A DNA stretch of 39,522 nucleotides, taken from NCBI GenBank assembly GCA_041678005.1, contig JBAYOW010000018.1:1-39522 (forward strand). The letters are read 5' to 3'. This stretch comes from Sulfurivermis sp041678005 (GTDB lineage: Bacteria; Pseudomonadota; Gammaproteobacteria; Thiohalomonadales; Thiohalomonadaceae). This document shows, piece by piece, positions 1-8,461 of this stretch (its first letter is position 1; each line of letters begins with the position of its first letter). A program made the translations under genes and the position numbers. Under the pieces are notes generated by a model. The model made no database searches. It had not been told where the DNA came from and worked only from the letters and a program-made list of their open reading frames with translations.

Positions 1-109
1 CTGTAACACCAGCAATGATGACAACGGCTATCAGCGCAGCAATCAGGCCGTATTCGATGGCGGTTGCACCCTCTTCGTCCGCAATGAAATTTTTAATGAA
101 ATCCAACAT
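1..109 (-). CDS. Flp-type (class IVb) pilin, 5' part only
   Basis: The first 36 codons of a small pilin lie on the minus strand; the gene continues past the window start. The peptide begins MLDFIKNF, then has the Flp prepilin signature EEG followed by ATAIEYGLIAAL, leading into a hydrophobic stretch. In the family, a TadV/PilD-type peptidase cuts after that Gly, and the mature subunit is assembled into the thin Tad (tight adherence) pilus. The start is firm: a strong Shine-Dalgarno (GGAGGTGA, about 111-120) sits just upstream and a sigma70-like promoter lies farther back. No tad secretion genes are in view, so whether this is a full Tad locus or an orphan pilin cannot be told. Family call is confident from the motif; the product is partial only because of the window edge. 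Confidence 0.88.
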   Translation of the reverse strand, partial: MLDFIKNFIADEEGATAIEYGLIAALIAVVIIAGVT

Positions 110-157
110 GACTCACCTCCATATGTTTCAGAAATAACAATTTGATCAACGATTTCA

Positions 158-185
158 ATTATGCATATATGTTTTTTAAAGTCAA
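158..185 (-). promoter_or_regulatory. sigma70-like promoter for the Flp pilin gene
   Basis: Read on the minus strand, TTGACT (180-185) and CATAAT (158-163) are separated by 16 bases, close to the housekeeping consensus. The spacer is AT-rich. Transcription would begin near position 150, giving an untranslated leader of about 40 bases that ends in the strong pilin ribosome-binding site. Inferred from sequence match only. Confidence 0.6.
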
Positions 186-466
186 GCCTGCTTTTCAGCC
201 TTTATACACACAAATAACAGGTCATTACAAACAAAAATTAACCATCTATCTACCTCTACCTATAAGGCATGCGCAGAATTCCTGCTTAATCGCTTCGATG
301 TCGCTGCGTGTGAGCAGGTTTGTGTGGCTGTGGTGATTTGCCAGGGTGCGCACCGCGCACGAAATGTGTGTTGTCAAACACAGAGCTGGAACAACTATTC
401 CTATGTGCTTGCAAACGGTCTGCATCCACTGCGCCAGAATCCACGCTTTTTGACGAAAAATACTGT
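186..466. other. Gene-free stretch between rsmI and the pilin gene
   Basis: No convincing gene is seen here; a 64-codon plus-strand frame across 142-336 has no ribosome-binding site and no family resemblance. Two perfect short inverted repeats are present: GTGCGC/GCGCAC (346-360, 3-base loop) and TGTGTT/AACACA (367-382, 4-base loop). They lie just downstream of rsmI, which is read leftward, so they could end or process its transcript. Neither has the T-run of a standard intrinsic terminator. I found no RNase P RNA consensus here, although rnpB is near rsmI in some relatives. Confidence 0.4.
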
Positions 467-1315
467 TTAAGTACGTCTATTAGCTTTTTTTAGCAAATAA
501 TCATAAACCAGATTTTTACGTGCGCCGGTGATCTTCGCCGTCAGTGCTGCCGCTTGTTTTACCGGCAACTCGGCAACAAGCAGATCGGCCACCCGCCGGC
601 TCTCCTCGGCCAGGACATCAACTGCCGCGGGCGCTGCCCCTTGCAGCAGCAACACCGCCTCACCGCGCTGCTGATCGCTATCACTGCGAACAAATTCCAC
701 TAACTCGGCCAAGGGTGCTCGCCGTATGGTTTCAAAGGTCTTGGTCAGCTCACGCGCCAATACTGCCAAGCGCTCGGCACCAAGGACCTCCTGCATGTCC
801 ACCAGTGTATCCAGGAGTCGATGTGGTGCCTCGTAAAAGATTAGCGTACGCTGTTCATTAGCCAGGTTTTGCAAGTGCTGACGGCGTGCCACTGTGCGAG
901 ATGGCAGGAATCCCTCAAAAATGAAACTGTCGGTCGCCAGACCTGCCACAGACAAGGCGCAAATCAAGGCGCTGGCACCAGGCACGGGGACAACGGCAAT
1001 ACCTTGCTCATGGGCGCTGCGCACCAAATTGAAACCTGGATCACTGATCAGCGGAGTACCGGCATCTGAAATGAGGGCAATATCCTCACCCGCCGACAAA
1101 CGCCGTATGACCTCGGCACTGGCCTGGCGTTCGTTGTGCTCATGCAGGGCAAACAAGGGTGTGTGGATAGCGAAATGACGCAACAATCCGGCACTGTGGC
1201 GAGTGTCCTCTGCGGCAATGGCAGATACCTGCTGCAACACCTCGACCGCCCTTGGTGTCATATCCGCCAGATTGCCGATAGGGGTGGCAACTACATACAG
1301 CTTGGCTGGCTTCAT
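467..1315 (-). CDS. rsmI: 16S rRNA (cytidine1402-2'-O)-methyltransferase RsmI
   Basis: RsmI 2'-O-methylates C1402 of 16S rRNA in the decoding centre, using S-adenosylmethionine. The 282-aa product has the tetrapyrrole-methylase fold signatures: TPIGNL at residues 11-16, AEDTRH near 35-40 and SDAGTP at 83-88. Length and motif order match E. coli RsmI (YraL). An open frame extends 13 codons farther upstream (to 1354), but the MKPAKLYVV start is preferred because it aligns with the family N-terminus. The gene diverges from lpoA, with about 77 bases between them. This rsmI/lpoA pairing is the classic yraL-yraM arrangement. A shared divergent promoter region is likely, though no clean boxes were found. 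Confidence 0.95.
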   Translation of the reverse strand: MKPAKLYVVATPIGNLADMTPRAVEVLQQVSAIAAEDTRHSAGLLRHFAIHTPLFALHEHNERQASAEVIRRLSAGEDIALISDAGTPLISDPGFNLVRSAHEQGIAVVPVPGASALICALSVAGLATDSFIFEGFLPSRTVARRQHLQNLANEQRTLIFYEAPHRLLDTLVDMQEVLGAERLAVLARELTKTFETIRRAPLAELVEFVRSDSDQQRGEAVLLLQGAAPAAVDVLAEESRRVADLLVAELPVKQAAALTAKITGARKNLVYDYLLKKANRRT

Positions 1316-1392
1316 TGGTTGACCGTTTCCTTTATACTGTGCGCTTGTAGGCAAAACGCCGTCACTAGCCGCATTATTATTCTCTTTATTCT

Positions 1393-3273
1393 ATGCCCAT
1401 GCCAATGAAGACATTCTGCCTGCTGGTTTGCTTTGTGTTATTTGCCGCAGGTTGCGCCACACCACCTGCCGACAGATCTGCACAACCCCCTTCACGCGCC
1501 GCGTTGTCGACGGCACCTGAAGGAGATCATCAGAAAGCGGCCCTCGCCTACCTGCGCCTGGCCAATGACCCCAGTTACCCGGACGCTGAGCGCCAGCAAT
1601 TTCGTCTGCAAGCTGCAGAGGCAATGAGCTATACCCAACAAGCAACCCAGGCACTGCAACTGACCGAGTCCATCGACCCGACCAAACTGGGACAGGACGC
1701 GCAAACCCGCCTGCAACTGCTCAAGGCACGCGCCTGGTATGCCCTGCGCAATGCCGAGCGTACGCTGCAGATGCTTGCCATCACGCCACCCAGCCAGAGC
1801 GCCAATGAGCTACTGGATGAATATCATCGGCTACGCGGTCTGGCCTATACCCAGTTGGGCAACCATCTGGAGGCTGCGCGCGAATATGTCTGGCGTGGCC
1901 ATTATCTCTTCGATGAAAAGGCCCTGACAGATAACCAGCAGCAACTCTGGCATGAACTAGGGCAACTCTCGGCAGAGGCTCTGCGCGCCCTGCGCCATGC
2001 ACCGCCACCAGATGAATTCAGCGGCTGGCTGGCACTGGCCGAGATCAGCAAACAATATCAACTCGGCCCAAGCGAGCTACAACCACTTATCGAAGACTGG
2101 CATCTGACCTATCCCTGGCATCCAGCCGAACAGTCGATCATCGATAATATGCTGCGCCGCAGTGATCAACTGGTGTTGCAGGCAAAGCAGATCGCCTTGC
2201 TGCTGCCGCTTTCCGGCCGTTTTGCCAACGCAGGCAAGGCAGTGCGTGATGGTGTCCTTGCCGCCTACTATCACACCCCAGCCGAACAGCGGGTCGATAT
2301 ACGCATCCATGATACGGCAGAGCCTGCACAGGTTTTACCAGCCTATGCGCAGGCGGTAGAAGATGGCGCCGATTTTATTATCGGCCCGCTGAATAAAGAA
2401 AGCGTAGCCGCACTGCTTGAACGTCACAGTTTTCCGGTGACAACACTGATCCTGAATGCCAGCGATCACACTTCCCTGCCGGAGAATATTTATCAACTTG
2501 ACCTTGCGCCTGAAGAAGAAGCCGCGCAGGTGGCTGAGCGGGCCTGGCTACATGCATATAACCAGGCTGCCATTCTTGTGCCCAAGGGCGAATGGGGCGA
2601 GCGGCTGGCGCAGGCCTTCAGTCAGCGCTGGCAGGAATTGGGCGGCAAGATAGCCAGCCAGATCTATTATGATGCGAAGGAAAATGATTTTGCCCAACCA
2701 TTACGCCGCATGCTCAACCTTGATCTGAGCAGCGCGCGCCAACAGCAAGTGCGCTCAGTGGTCAAACGTAAAATATACTTCGAGCCACGCCGTCGGCAGG
2801 ATATAGATTTTGTCTTTCTCGCCGCCTTTCCGCGTCAGGCACGACTAATCCGGCCACAACTGAGATTTCATCGTGCATCCGATCTGCCGGTACTCGCCAC
2901 GTCGCATGTATATTCTGGTGCCATCTCCAAGGAGCTCGATCGCGACATGGACGATATAATCTTTGCTGATATGCCCTGGGCACTGAAAACCACCACGCCC
3001 AATCAGGGCATACGCGAGGATAGCCTGAAGCTGTCTATTGCTGATAACAGTCTGCAGCGGCTGCTGGCACTGGGTGTCGACAGCTATAACCTGATCTCTG
3101 TGCTCAAGGTATTGGAAGAATATCCATATGAGCGCTTTCAGGGCGAAACAGGCACGCTGCACCTCAATGCACAAAGACAGTTGCAACGTCAGCTAAGCTG
3201 GGCACAATTCAAGGGCGGCCTGCCGCAAGCATTACAGCAGGTCAACACAAGGGATGACGGCGAACAACCATGA
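1393..3273 (+). CDS. lpoA: Penicillin-binding protein activator LpoA (outer-membrane lipoprotein)
   Basis: LpoA is an outer-membrane lipoprotein that reaches across the periplasm and stimulates the bifunctional peptidoglycan synthase PBP1A. The 626-aa product starts with a short signal peptide ending in the lipobox AAGC (Cys21). An N-terminal helical, TPR-like region follows (about 40-240). From about residue 260 there is a periplasmic-binding-protein-like domain that opens with QIALLLPLSGRFANAG, typical of the YraM/LpoA family. It is slightly shorter than E. coli LpoA (678 aa). Three Met codons (1393, 1399, 1405) could each be the start; the third, directly before Lys, also gives a good signal peptide. 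It overlaps yraN by four bases (ATGA), so the two are translationally coupled. Confidence 0.92.
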   Translation: MPMPMKTFCLLVCFVLFAAGCATPPADRSAQPPSRAALSTAPEGDHQKAALAYLRLANDPSYPDAERQQFRLQAAEAMSYTQQATQALQLTESIDPTKLGQDAQTRLQLLKARAWYALRNAERTLQMLAITPPSQSANELLDEYHRLRGLAYTQLGNHLEAAREYVWRGHYLFDEKALTDNQQQLWHELGQLSAEALRALRHAPPPDEFSGWLALAEISKQYQLGPSELQPLIEDWHLTYPWHPAEQSIIDNMLRRSDQLVLQAKQIALLLPLSGRFANAGKAVRDGVLAAYYHTPAEQRVDIRIHDTAEPAQVLPAYAQAVEDGADFIIGPLNKESVAALLERHSFPVTTLILNASDHTSLPENIYQLDLAPEEEAAQVAERAWLHAYNQAAILVPKGEWGERLAQAFSQRWQELGGKIASQIYYDAKENDFAQPLRRMLNLDLSSARQQQVRSVVKRKIYFEPRRRQDIDFVFLAAFPRQARLIRPQLRFHRASDLPVLATSHVYSGAISKELDRDMDDIIFADMPWALKTTTPNQGIREDSLKLSIADNSLQRLLALGVDSYNLISVLKVLEEYPYERFQGETGTLHLNAQRQLQRQLSWAQFKGGLPQALQQVNTRDDGEQP

Positions 3274-3632
3274 TTGATCGTAATGCCCTGGGGCAGGATG
3301 CCGAACAGATGGCCTGTGCTTACCTGCAGGAACGTGGGCTTACCCTAATACAGCGCAATTACCACAGTCGCCGTGGCGAGCTGGATCTGGTGATGCGCGA
3401 TGGTGATACCACGGTTTTTGTCGAAGTGCGTTATCGCCGCCCTTCGGCCTTTGTCAGTGCGCTGGCCAGTGTCGACAGGCACAAACAGGCAAAACTGGTT
3501 GCCACCGCCCAACACTATCTACTGCAATACCCTGCTGCCGCCCAAAGCCCCTGTCGCTTCGATATCATCGCCATCACACCGAAAGCTGGGAAAAACCAGA
3601 TAGAATGGTTGACCAACGCATTTGAAGCCTGA
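3270..3632 (+). CDS. yraN: YraN family protein (UPF0102), endonuclease-like
   Basis: This is a 120-aa member of UPF0102, a small family with a restriction-endonuclease-like fold and no settled function. The core motifs are visible: an N-terminal helix with GQDAE, then RRGELDLV (residues 34-41) and VFVEVRYR (49-56). These supply the acidic residues of a PD-(D/E)xK-like site; the usual Lys of VEVK is Arg here, as in some relatives. It starts inside the last codons of lpoA and is followed at once by diaA, reproducing the yraM-yraN-diaA-dolP order of E. coli. The family is clear; any nuclease activity is inference from the fold. Confidence 0.92.
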   Translation: MIDRNALGQDAEQMACAYLQERGLTLIQRNYHSRRGELDLVMRDGDTTVFVEVRYRRPSAFVSALASVDRHKQAKLVATAQHYLLQYPAAAQSPCRFDIIAITPKAGKNQIEWLTNAFEA

Positions 3633-3636
3633 AGCC

Positions 3637-4236
3637 ATGAATGAACTCAAACGTATCGAACAACATTTCACTGACAGCATCCTCACCAAGCAGACCGCAG
3701 CAAACCAGCTTGCGCCACATATTGTCGTTGCCGCCGACATGATGTCGCACTGCCTTGAGATCGGCGGCAAGATCCTTAGTTGTGGCAATGGTGGCTCGGC
3801 TGCCGATGCACAGCATTTTTCCTCCGAACTGCTCAACCGCTTTGAGCGCGAACGCCCCGGCCTGCCTGCGCTGGCCCTGACCACCGACACATCGACACTC
3901 ACCTCGATAGCCAATGACTACGATTTCAGCCAGGTATTTGCCAAACAAATCCACGCCCTGGGGCAGGCCGATGATCTCCTGCTGGCCATTTCCACCTCCG
4001 GCAATTCAGCCAATGTGCTCTCTGCCGTGCAGGCCGCGCATGACAGGCAAATGCGTGTCGTCGCCCTGACAGGTCGGGATGGCGGCAGCCTGGCCACAAC
4101 ACTTGCTGAAGGTGATATCGAAATACGCGTACCTGCACAAAACACGGCGCGCATCCAGGAAACTCATTTACTCATCATTCACTGTTTATGTGATCTCATT
4201 GATTTGCATTTATTTGGCGAGGTTGACCAAGCATGA
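3637..4236 (+). CDS. diaA: SIS-domain protein, DiaA/GmhA family
   Basis: A 199-aa sugar-isomerase (SIS) domain protein. Motifs include SCGNGGSAADAQHF (48-61), LLAISTSGNSANVL and a C-terminal ARIQETHLLIIHCLCDLID. Position after yraN and before the BON lipoprotein, and similarity to E. coli DiaA, favour DiaA, which binds DnaA and promotes timely initiation at oriC. The same family includes GmhA (sedoheptulose-7-phosphate isomerase, heptose synthesis), and sequence alone does not fully separate them. I chose ATG 3637; an in-frame TTG at 3622 would overlap the yraN end and lacks support. The gene ends in a four-base ATGA overlap with the next. Confidence 0.85.
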   Translation: MNELKRIEQHFTDSILTKQTAANQLAPHIVVAADMMSHCLEIGGKILSCGNGGSAADAQHFSSELLNRFERERPGLPALALTTDTSTLTSIANDYDFSQVFAKQIHALGQADDLLLAISTSGNSANVLSAVQAAHDRQMRVVALTGRDGGSLATTLAEGDIEIRVPAQNTARIQETHLLIIHCLCDLIDLHLFGEVDQA

Positions 4237-4814
4237 AATATCTATTGGCTGTATTTACTGTTGTTTTCCTCTTGCAAGGCTGCGCACCGGTGCTGGTTGG
4301 CACGGCCGCAGTAGGTGCCGTGGCAGTTGTCGATGATAACCGCACTACCGGCACGATCATCGACGACAAGGCCATCAGCATCAAATCTGGCAATCTGATC
4401 CGCAATGATGAGGAGATGCGTGGCAAGACTCATATCAACGTCACCAGTTTCAACGGAATAGTACTGCTCTCCGGTGAAGTCGCATCGGCAAATCACCGTG
4501 CAAAGGCCGAAAAACTTACCTACACAGTGCCCAAAGTGCGTCAGGTCATCAATGAAATCAGCGTTGCACCCATCAGCTCGATGGCCAGCCGTTCCAGTGA
4601 TTCATGGATCACCAGCAAGGTGAAATCCCAACTTTTTGCTGAAAAAAATGTGCCTGGCAACCAAATCAAGGTATTCACCGAGGCGCAAACGGTTTATTTG
4701 ATGGGGCTGGTGACGCAGCAACAAGGCGAGCGTGCCAGCGAGATTGCCCGCCACACCAGCAAGGTCAAGCGTGTGGTCAAGCTGTTTGAGTACATCGAGC
4801 CTGGCGCCGAGTGA
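4233..4814 (+). CDS. dolP: BON-domain outer-membrane lipoprotein DolP (YraP)
   Basis: A 193-aa lipoprotein with two BON domains, matching DolP (formerly YraP), which supports outer-membrane integrity and BAM function. The signal peptide ends in LLQGC, giving lipidated Cys17. BON domain 1 spans about 45-112 (with GIVLLSGEV) and BON domain 2 about 120-188 (with TVYLMGLV). It overlaps diaA by four bases and the following oxidase gene by four bases (GTGA). The envelope role fits the neighbouring lpoA. The DolP assignment rests on architecture plus the conserved yra gene order. Confidence 0.9.
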   Translation: MKYLLAVFTVVFLLQGCAPVLVGTAAVGAVAVVDDNRTTGTIIDDKAISIKSGNLIRNDEEMRGKTHINVTSFNGIVLLSGEVASANHRAKAEKLTYTVPKVRQVINEISVAPISSMASRSSDSWITSKVKSQLFAEKNVPGNQIKVFTEAQTVYLMGLVTQQQGERASEIARHTSKVKRVVKLFEYIEPGAE

Positions 4815-6220
4815 GCAACGCTCTGCCCGCAGAATCACTCGCAGCTCTGCGCGATCTGCTGGGTGAGGAAGGCTGTATCACAGCCATTGATGAACGTTGG
4901 ACCTATGGCTATGACAATAGCCGCCAGCATGCCTTGCCCGATGTCGTGCTGCGACCGACCAGCCACGAGCAAGTGCTCGATATCCTGCGCCTGTGCAATA
5001 ACTACCGCATCCCGCTAGTGGCACGCGGCTACGGCACCAATACGACTGGTGCTACTGTCCCTGTTTGTGGCGGTGCTGTGTTATCGATGGAACGCATGAA
5101 TCATATCCTACGTGTCGATCCAGCCAATAGGTTAATGCTTGTTCAAGCTGGTGTTACCAATCAGGATGTGCAGCATGCAGCAGCAGAGCATGGCTTTTTC
5201 TGGCCACCTGATCCGACCAGTGCCGCCGTCTGTAGTGTAGGTGGCAACCTTGCCTGCAATGCCGCCGGGCCGCGTGCCGTTAAATATGGCACCACCAGAG
5301 ATAATGTCTTCGGCCTTAGGGCCGTCACTGGTGGCGGCGTTGAACTGCGCGCCGGTGTGTTCACCAGCAAGGGCGTAGTTGGCTACGATCTGACCCGCCT
5401 GCTCATCGGCTCGGAAGGTACCCTGGCAGTCATCACCGAGGCCACACTGAAACTGACCCCGCTGGCCCAGGCCAGGCAAACCCTGCAGGCCAGTTACCGC
5501 GATGTGCACAGTGCCGCCAAAGCGGTTGCCGCCATCATGGCGCAGCCTGTTACACCATGCGCACTGGAATTTCTCGATAGCCAGGCCATTGCCATGATCC
5601 GCGACTACGCCGGTGACATCTTGCCGCGCGAGGCCGGGGCGCTGCTGATGATAGAGGTGGATGGTCCTGCCGCCTGTCTTAACGAGGCTACGCAAGCCGT
5701 GATTGAAGCGGCACGTAATGAATGCTGTATCGAAATCATACAGGCACAAACAGATGCGGAAGTCGCTGCTTTGTGGAAAACACGCAAGGCGCTTTCACCT
5801 GCCCTGCGCAAGATTGCACCGAAAAAGATCAATGAAGATGTGGTTGTACCAGTCTCGCACCTGCCTGAGCTCATCGATGGCCTGACTCGGTTGGCTGAAG
5901 TTCACCAAATAACTATCGTCAATTTCGGTCACGCTGGTAACGGTAATATCCACGTAAATCTATTGATAGACCCTGATGATCAGAATGAAATGGCACGCGC
6001 CCAACTATGCCTTTCCGATGTGTTTGATTTAGTCTTAAAGCTAGATGGCACACTCTCTGGCGAACACGGCATCGGTCTAGTTAAACGTGATTATGTCAGT
6101 CGTGAGATAGAGCCTGATACCTTGACCCTTATGCAGGCAATTAAGGCCCAGTTTGATCCACTCGGCTTGCTCAATCCAGGTAAGAAATTTCCCCACGCAA
6201 AAGACCAGCCATCCAACTAA
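4811..6220 (+). CDS. FAD-binding oxidase of the GlcD / D-lactate dehydrogenase family
   Basis: A 469-aa flavoprotein of the vanillyl-alcohol-oxidase superfamily. The FAD_binding_4 domain spans about 35-180 (VVLRPTSHEQV, then PLVARGYGTNTTGATVP, with CSVGGNLACNAAGPRAVKYG in the middle). The FAD-oxidase C-terminal domain spans about 215-465, with NFGHAGNGNIHVN and DGTLSGEHGIG. This layout is shared by glycolate oxidase GlcD, D-lactate dehydrogenase and D-2-hydroxyglutarate dehydrogenase, so the substrate is a 2-hydroxy acid that cannot be chosen from sequence. No glcE or glcF partner is adjacent, which argues against a classic glycolate oxidase complex. The start is a GTG overlapping the dolP stop; no in-frame ATG gives a better N-terminus. 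Confidence 0.85.
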   Translation: MSNALPAESLAALRDLLGEEGCITAIDERWTYGYDNSRQHALPDVVLRPTSHEQVLDILRLCNNYRIPLVARGYGTNTTGATVPVCGGAVLSMERMNHILRVDPANRLMLVQAGVTNQDVQHAAAEHGFFWPPDPTSAAVCSVGGNLACNAAGPRAVKYGTTRDNVFGLRAVTGGGVELRAGVFTSKGVVGYDLTRLLIGSEGTLAVITEATLKLTPLAQARQTLQASYRDVHSAAKAVAAIMAQPVTPCALEFLDSQAIAMIRDYAGDILPREAGALLMIEVDGPAACLNEATQAVIEAARNECCIEIIQAQTDAEVAALWKTRKALSPALRKIAPKKINEDVVVPVSHLPELIDGLTRLAEVHQITIVNFGHAGNGNIHVNLLIDPDDQNEMARAQLCLSDVFDLVLKLDGTLSGEHGIGLVKRDYVSREIEPDTLTLMQAIKAQFDPLGLLNPGKKFPHAKDQPSN

Positions 6221-6350
6221 TAAACACCTCGTCCGGACATGGCGCAGTACCATCCCATTGCCAGCAAACAGATTTTTATTGGGGGAGAGAAGATTATTTG
6301 CCAGGGGCACCACATACGGGTGTGTGTATTTTTTAACAAGAGGTTTGACA

Positions 6351-6797
6351 ATGTATGTTGCAGCTCATGGCTGGGATCATGCCGCCTGGTCAGGCAGTTT
6401 TTATCCCGCAGATTTGCCACCGGAATGGCGCTTGAGCTATTACGCCAACGAATTTCGTGCGGTCGTCGTGCCTGCTGCCGTGTGGCAGCAGGCAAATGAG
6501 GCCAACGCGATGCAGTGGCGAGCGGACACAACAGCAGGCTTCAGTATGTTGCTGGCGGCCGCAAAAACTCCGCCAGAGCCCAGGCTGCTAACGGCTTTGG
6601 GAGATCGTTTCGCTGGCATGGTCGGTGATGGTGGTTTAGCTCAGGCGAGCTGGACAGGTGGAGCCGATGCCCGCGCCATACGCGCCGCTATCGAGTCCCT
6701 GGCGGAACCAGGTGTCTTGCTGGTAGATGGTAAGCCGCCTTCAATCGAGGCATTGCGCACGGCACAGATATTGGCGCAATTGCTTGGGCGTGGTTGA
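6351..6797 (+). CDS. Short DUF72/YecE-like protein
   Basis: A 148-aa protein whose N-terminus (GWDHAAWSGSFYPADLPPEWRL, read here in two parts: GWDHAAWSGSFYP and ADLPPEWRLSYYANEF) resembles the start of DUF72 (YecE) proteins, which are TIM-barrel proteins of about 240-290 aa and unknown function. The middle of the barrel seems to be missing. The C-terminal half has no recognised motif beyond a possible VLLVDGKPPS strand. ATG 6351 is preferred over the longer open frame from 6153 because AAGAGG precedes it at good spacing and the upstream part overlaps the oxidase gene. It may be a stable mini-version or an eroded gene; the intact frame and good ribosome-binding site favour a functional gene. 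Confidence 0.6.
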   Translation: MYVAAHGWDHAAWSGSFYPADLPPEWRLSYYANEFRAVVVPAAVWQQANEANAMQWRADTTAGFSMLLAAAKTPPEPRLLTALGDRFAGMVGDGGLAQASWTGGADARAIRAAIESLAEPGVLLVDGKPPSIEALRTAQILAQLLGRG

Positions 6798-6830
6798 CTA
6801 CAATCCACAAGTCATCGACACTGACACACC

Positions 6831-7679
6831 ATGCAGCAGGCAAATATAAATAATGTGAATAAGCCGGACACCTTACCTCTAATAAAGATACGCGGGCTTT
6901 GCTTTTCACGCGGCAGTCGCAAGATCTTCGATGGCGTAGATCTTGATATCCACCGTGGTCAGGTCACCACCATCATGGGCCCCAGCGGTACCGGCAAAAC
7001 CACCCTGCTTAAACTCATCGGTGGCCAGTTGCGCCCCAGTGCCGGCAATATCACCATCGACGGTCAGGACGTACATCGACTGTCTCATCGCGACCTGTAT
7101 GAATTACGCAAACGCATAGGCATGTTGTTTCAATCAGGTGCCTTGCTGACCGATCTCAATGCCTTTGAAAACGTCGCTTTTCCCCTGCGCGAGCACACGG
7201 ATTTACCAGAATCCATGCTGCGTGATTTGGTCTTGATGAAACTGGAGTCCGTGGGGCTGCGCGGCGCACGCAAGCTGATGGTCAATGAACTATCGGGTGG
7301 CATGGCGCGACGTGTCGCCCTGGCTCGCGCTATTGCCCTGGATCCGATGATGGTCATGTATGACGAACCTTTCGCCGGCCAGGACCCGATCTCGATGGGT
7401 GTATTGGTGAAGCTGATTCGCTCGCTCAACACTGCGCTGAATCTGACCTCAATCATCGTCACTCATGATGTACAAGAGGCCTTAGCGATCTCTGATTACA
7501 TTTATCTCCTGTCTGGCGGTAAGGTCGTAGCTCATGGCACACCGGCGGAATTGCGTCATTCAAGCCTGGATTGGGCGCAACAATTTCTGCAGGGCCTGCC
7601 GGATGGGCCAGTGCCGTTTCATTACCCAAGCATCGCCTATGCCGATGATCTACTGGCAGGCAGCGAGGGGAAGACATGA
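6831..7679 (+). CDS. mlaF: Phospholipid transport ABC ATPase MlaF
   Basis: MlaF is the cytoplasmic ATPase of the MlaFEDB complex that moves phospholipids between the inner membrane and periplasmic carriers to keep outer-membrane asymmetry. The 282-aa product has Walker A GPSGTGKT (50-57), a Q-loop near LFQSGALLTDL, the signature LSGGM (154-158, followed by ARRVALARA), Walker B VMYDEP (175-180) and the switch His in IIVTHD. LSGGM rather than LSGGQ is typical of MlaF. It overlaps mlaE by four bases. The N-terminal 17 residues are a variable extension, so the exact start is less certain than the identity. Confidence 0.94.
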   Translation: MQQANINNVNKPDTLPLIKIRGLCFSRGSRKIFDGVDLDIHRGQVTTIMGPSGTGKTTLLKLIGGQLRPSAGNITIDGQDVHRLSHRDLYELRKRIGMLFQSGALLTDLNAFENVAFPLREHTDLPESMLRDLVLMKLESVGLRGARKLMVNELSGGMARRVALARAIALDPMMVMYDEPFAGQDPISMGVLVKLIRSLNTALNLTSIIVTHDVQEALAISDYIYLLSGGKVVAHGTPAELRHSSLDWAQQFLQGLPDGPVPFHYPSIAYADDLLAGSEGKT

Positions 7680-8461
7680 TGCTGGATTGGCTGGCGCAAC
7701 TGGGCCGCAAGGGGCTCGGGATTTTCGAACGACTGGGGCGCGGGCATTTGCTCTTGCTGGTCATGTTGCGTGGTGTGCCGAGCCTGCTCTTACGGCCAAA
7801 ACTGATAGTGCAACAGGTTTATGCCATTGGCGTATTGTCGCTACTGATCATCGTGGTATCTGGCACCTTCGTCGGCATGGTTTTGGGCCTGCAGCTTTAC
7901 AACACCCTAGTTAATTTCGGCGCCGAGGCATCATTGGGGCCTGTGATTGCGTTGACCCTGGTGCGTGAGCTGGGGCCTGTGGTGACGGCGTTATTATTTG
8001 CCGGTCGCGCTGGTTCTGCCTTGACCGCAGAGATCGGTCTGATGGAAGCCACTGAGCAGCTATCCGGCATGGAAATGATGGCAGTGGATCCGATCAAGCG
8101 GGTATTGGTGCCACGTTTTCTGGGTGGTTTAATCGCGATGCCGCTGCTGGCGGCCATCTTCAGTATCGTGGGTATTTACGGCGGTTATTTTGTTGGCGTG
8201 TTCTTGCTTGGCGTCGATGCCGGCAGTTACTGGTCGCAGATGCAGGCCATGGTGGATTTTGACAAGGATGTGATCAACGGCGTAATCAAGAGCCTGGCGT
8301 TTGGTCTGGTCGTCACCTGGATCGCGGTGTTTGAAGGCAATGACGCCATACCCACCTCGGAAGGGGTGAGCCGTGCAACGACCCGTACTGTAGTGCATTC
8401 TTCACTGGCAGTGCTGGGACTGGACTTTGTATTGACTGCCTTGATGTTTGGAGTGGACTGA
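7676..8461 (+). CDS. mlaE: Phospholipid transport permease MlaE
   Basis: MlaE is the integral inner-membrane permease of the Mla system. The 261-aa sequence is a typical MlaE-family permease, with several hydrophobic segments. Family motifs include LVRELGPVVTALLFAGRAGS, then TAEIGLMEATEQLSGMEMMAVDP, split here as TAEIGLMEATEQ and LSGMEMMAVDP; the latter region contacts MlaF. It starts in the mlaF stop (ATGATG) and its stop codon overlaps the mlaD start by one base, so the genes are translationally coupled. Confidence 0.94.
   Translation: MMLDWLAQLGRKGLGIFERLGRGHLLLLVMLRGVPSLLLRPKLIVQQVYAIGVLSLLIIVVSGTFVGMVLGLQLYNTLVNFGAEASLGPVIALTLVRELGPVVTALLFAGRAGSALTAEIGLMEATEQLSGMEMMAVDPIKRVLVPRFLGGLIAMPLLAAIFSIVGIYGGYFVGVFLLGVDAGSYWSQMQAMVDFDKDVINGVIKSLAFGLVVTWIAVFEGNDAIPTSEGVSRATTRTVVHSSLAVLGLDFVLTALMFGVD

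Noticed and set aside
110..466. RNase P RNA (rnpB) near rsmI
   Set aside because: The conserved rnpB cores were looked for on both strands and not found.
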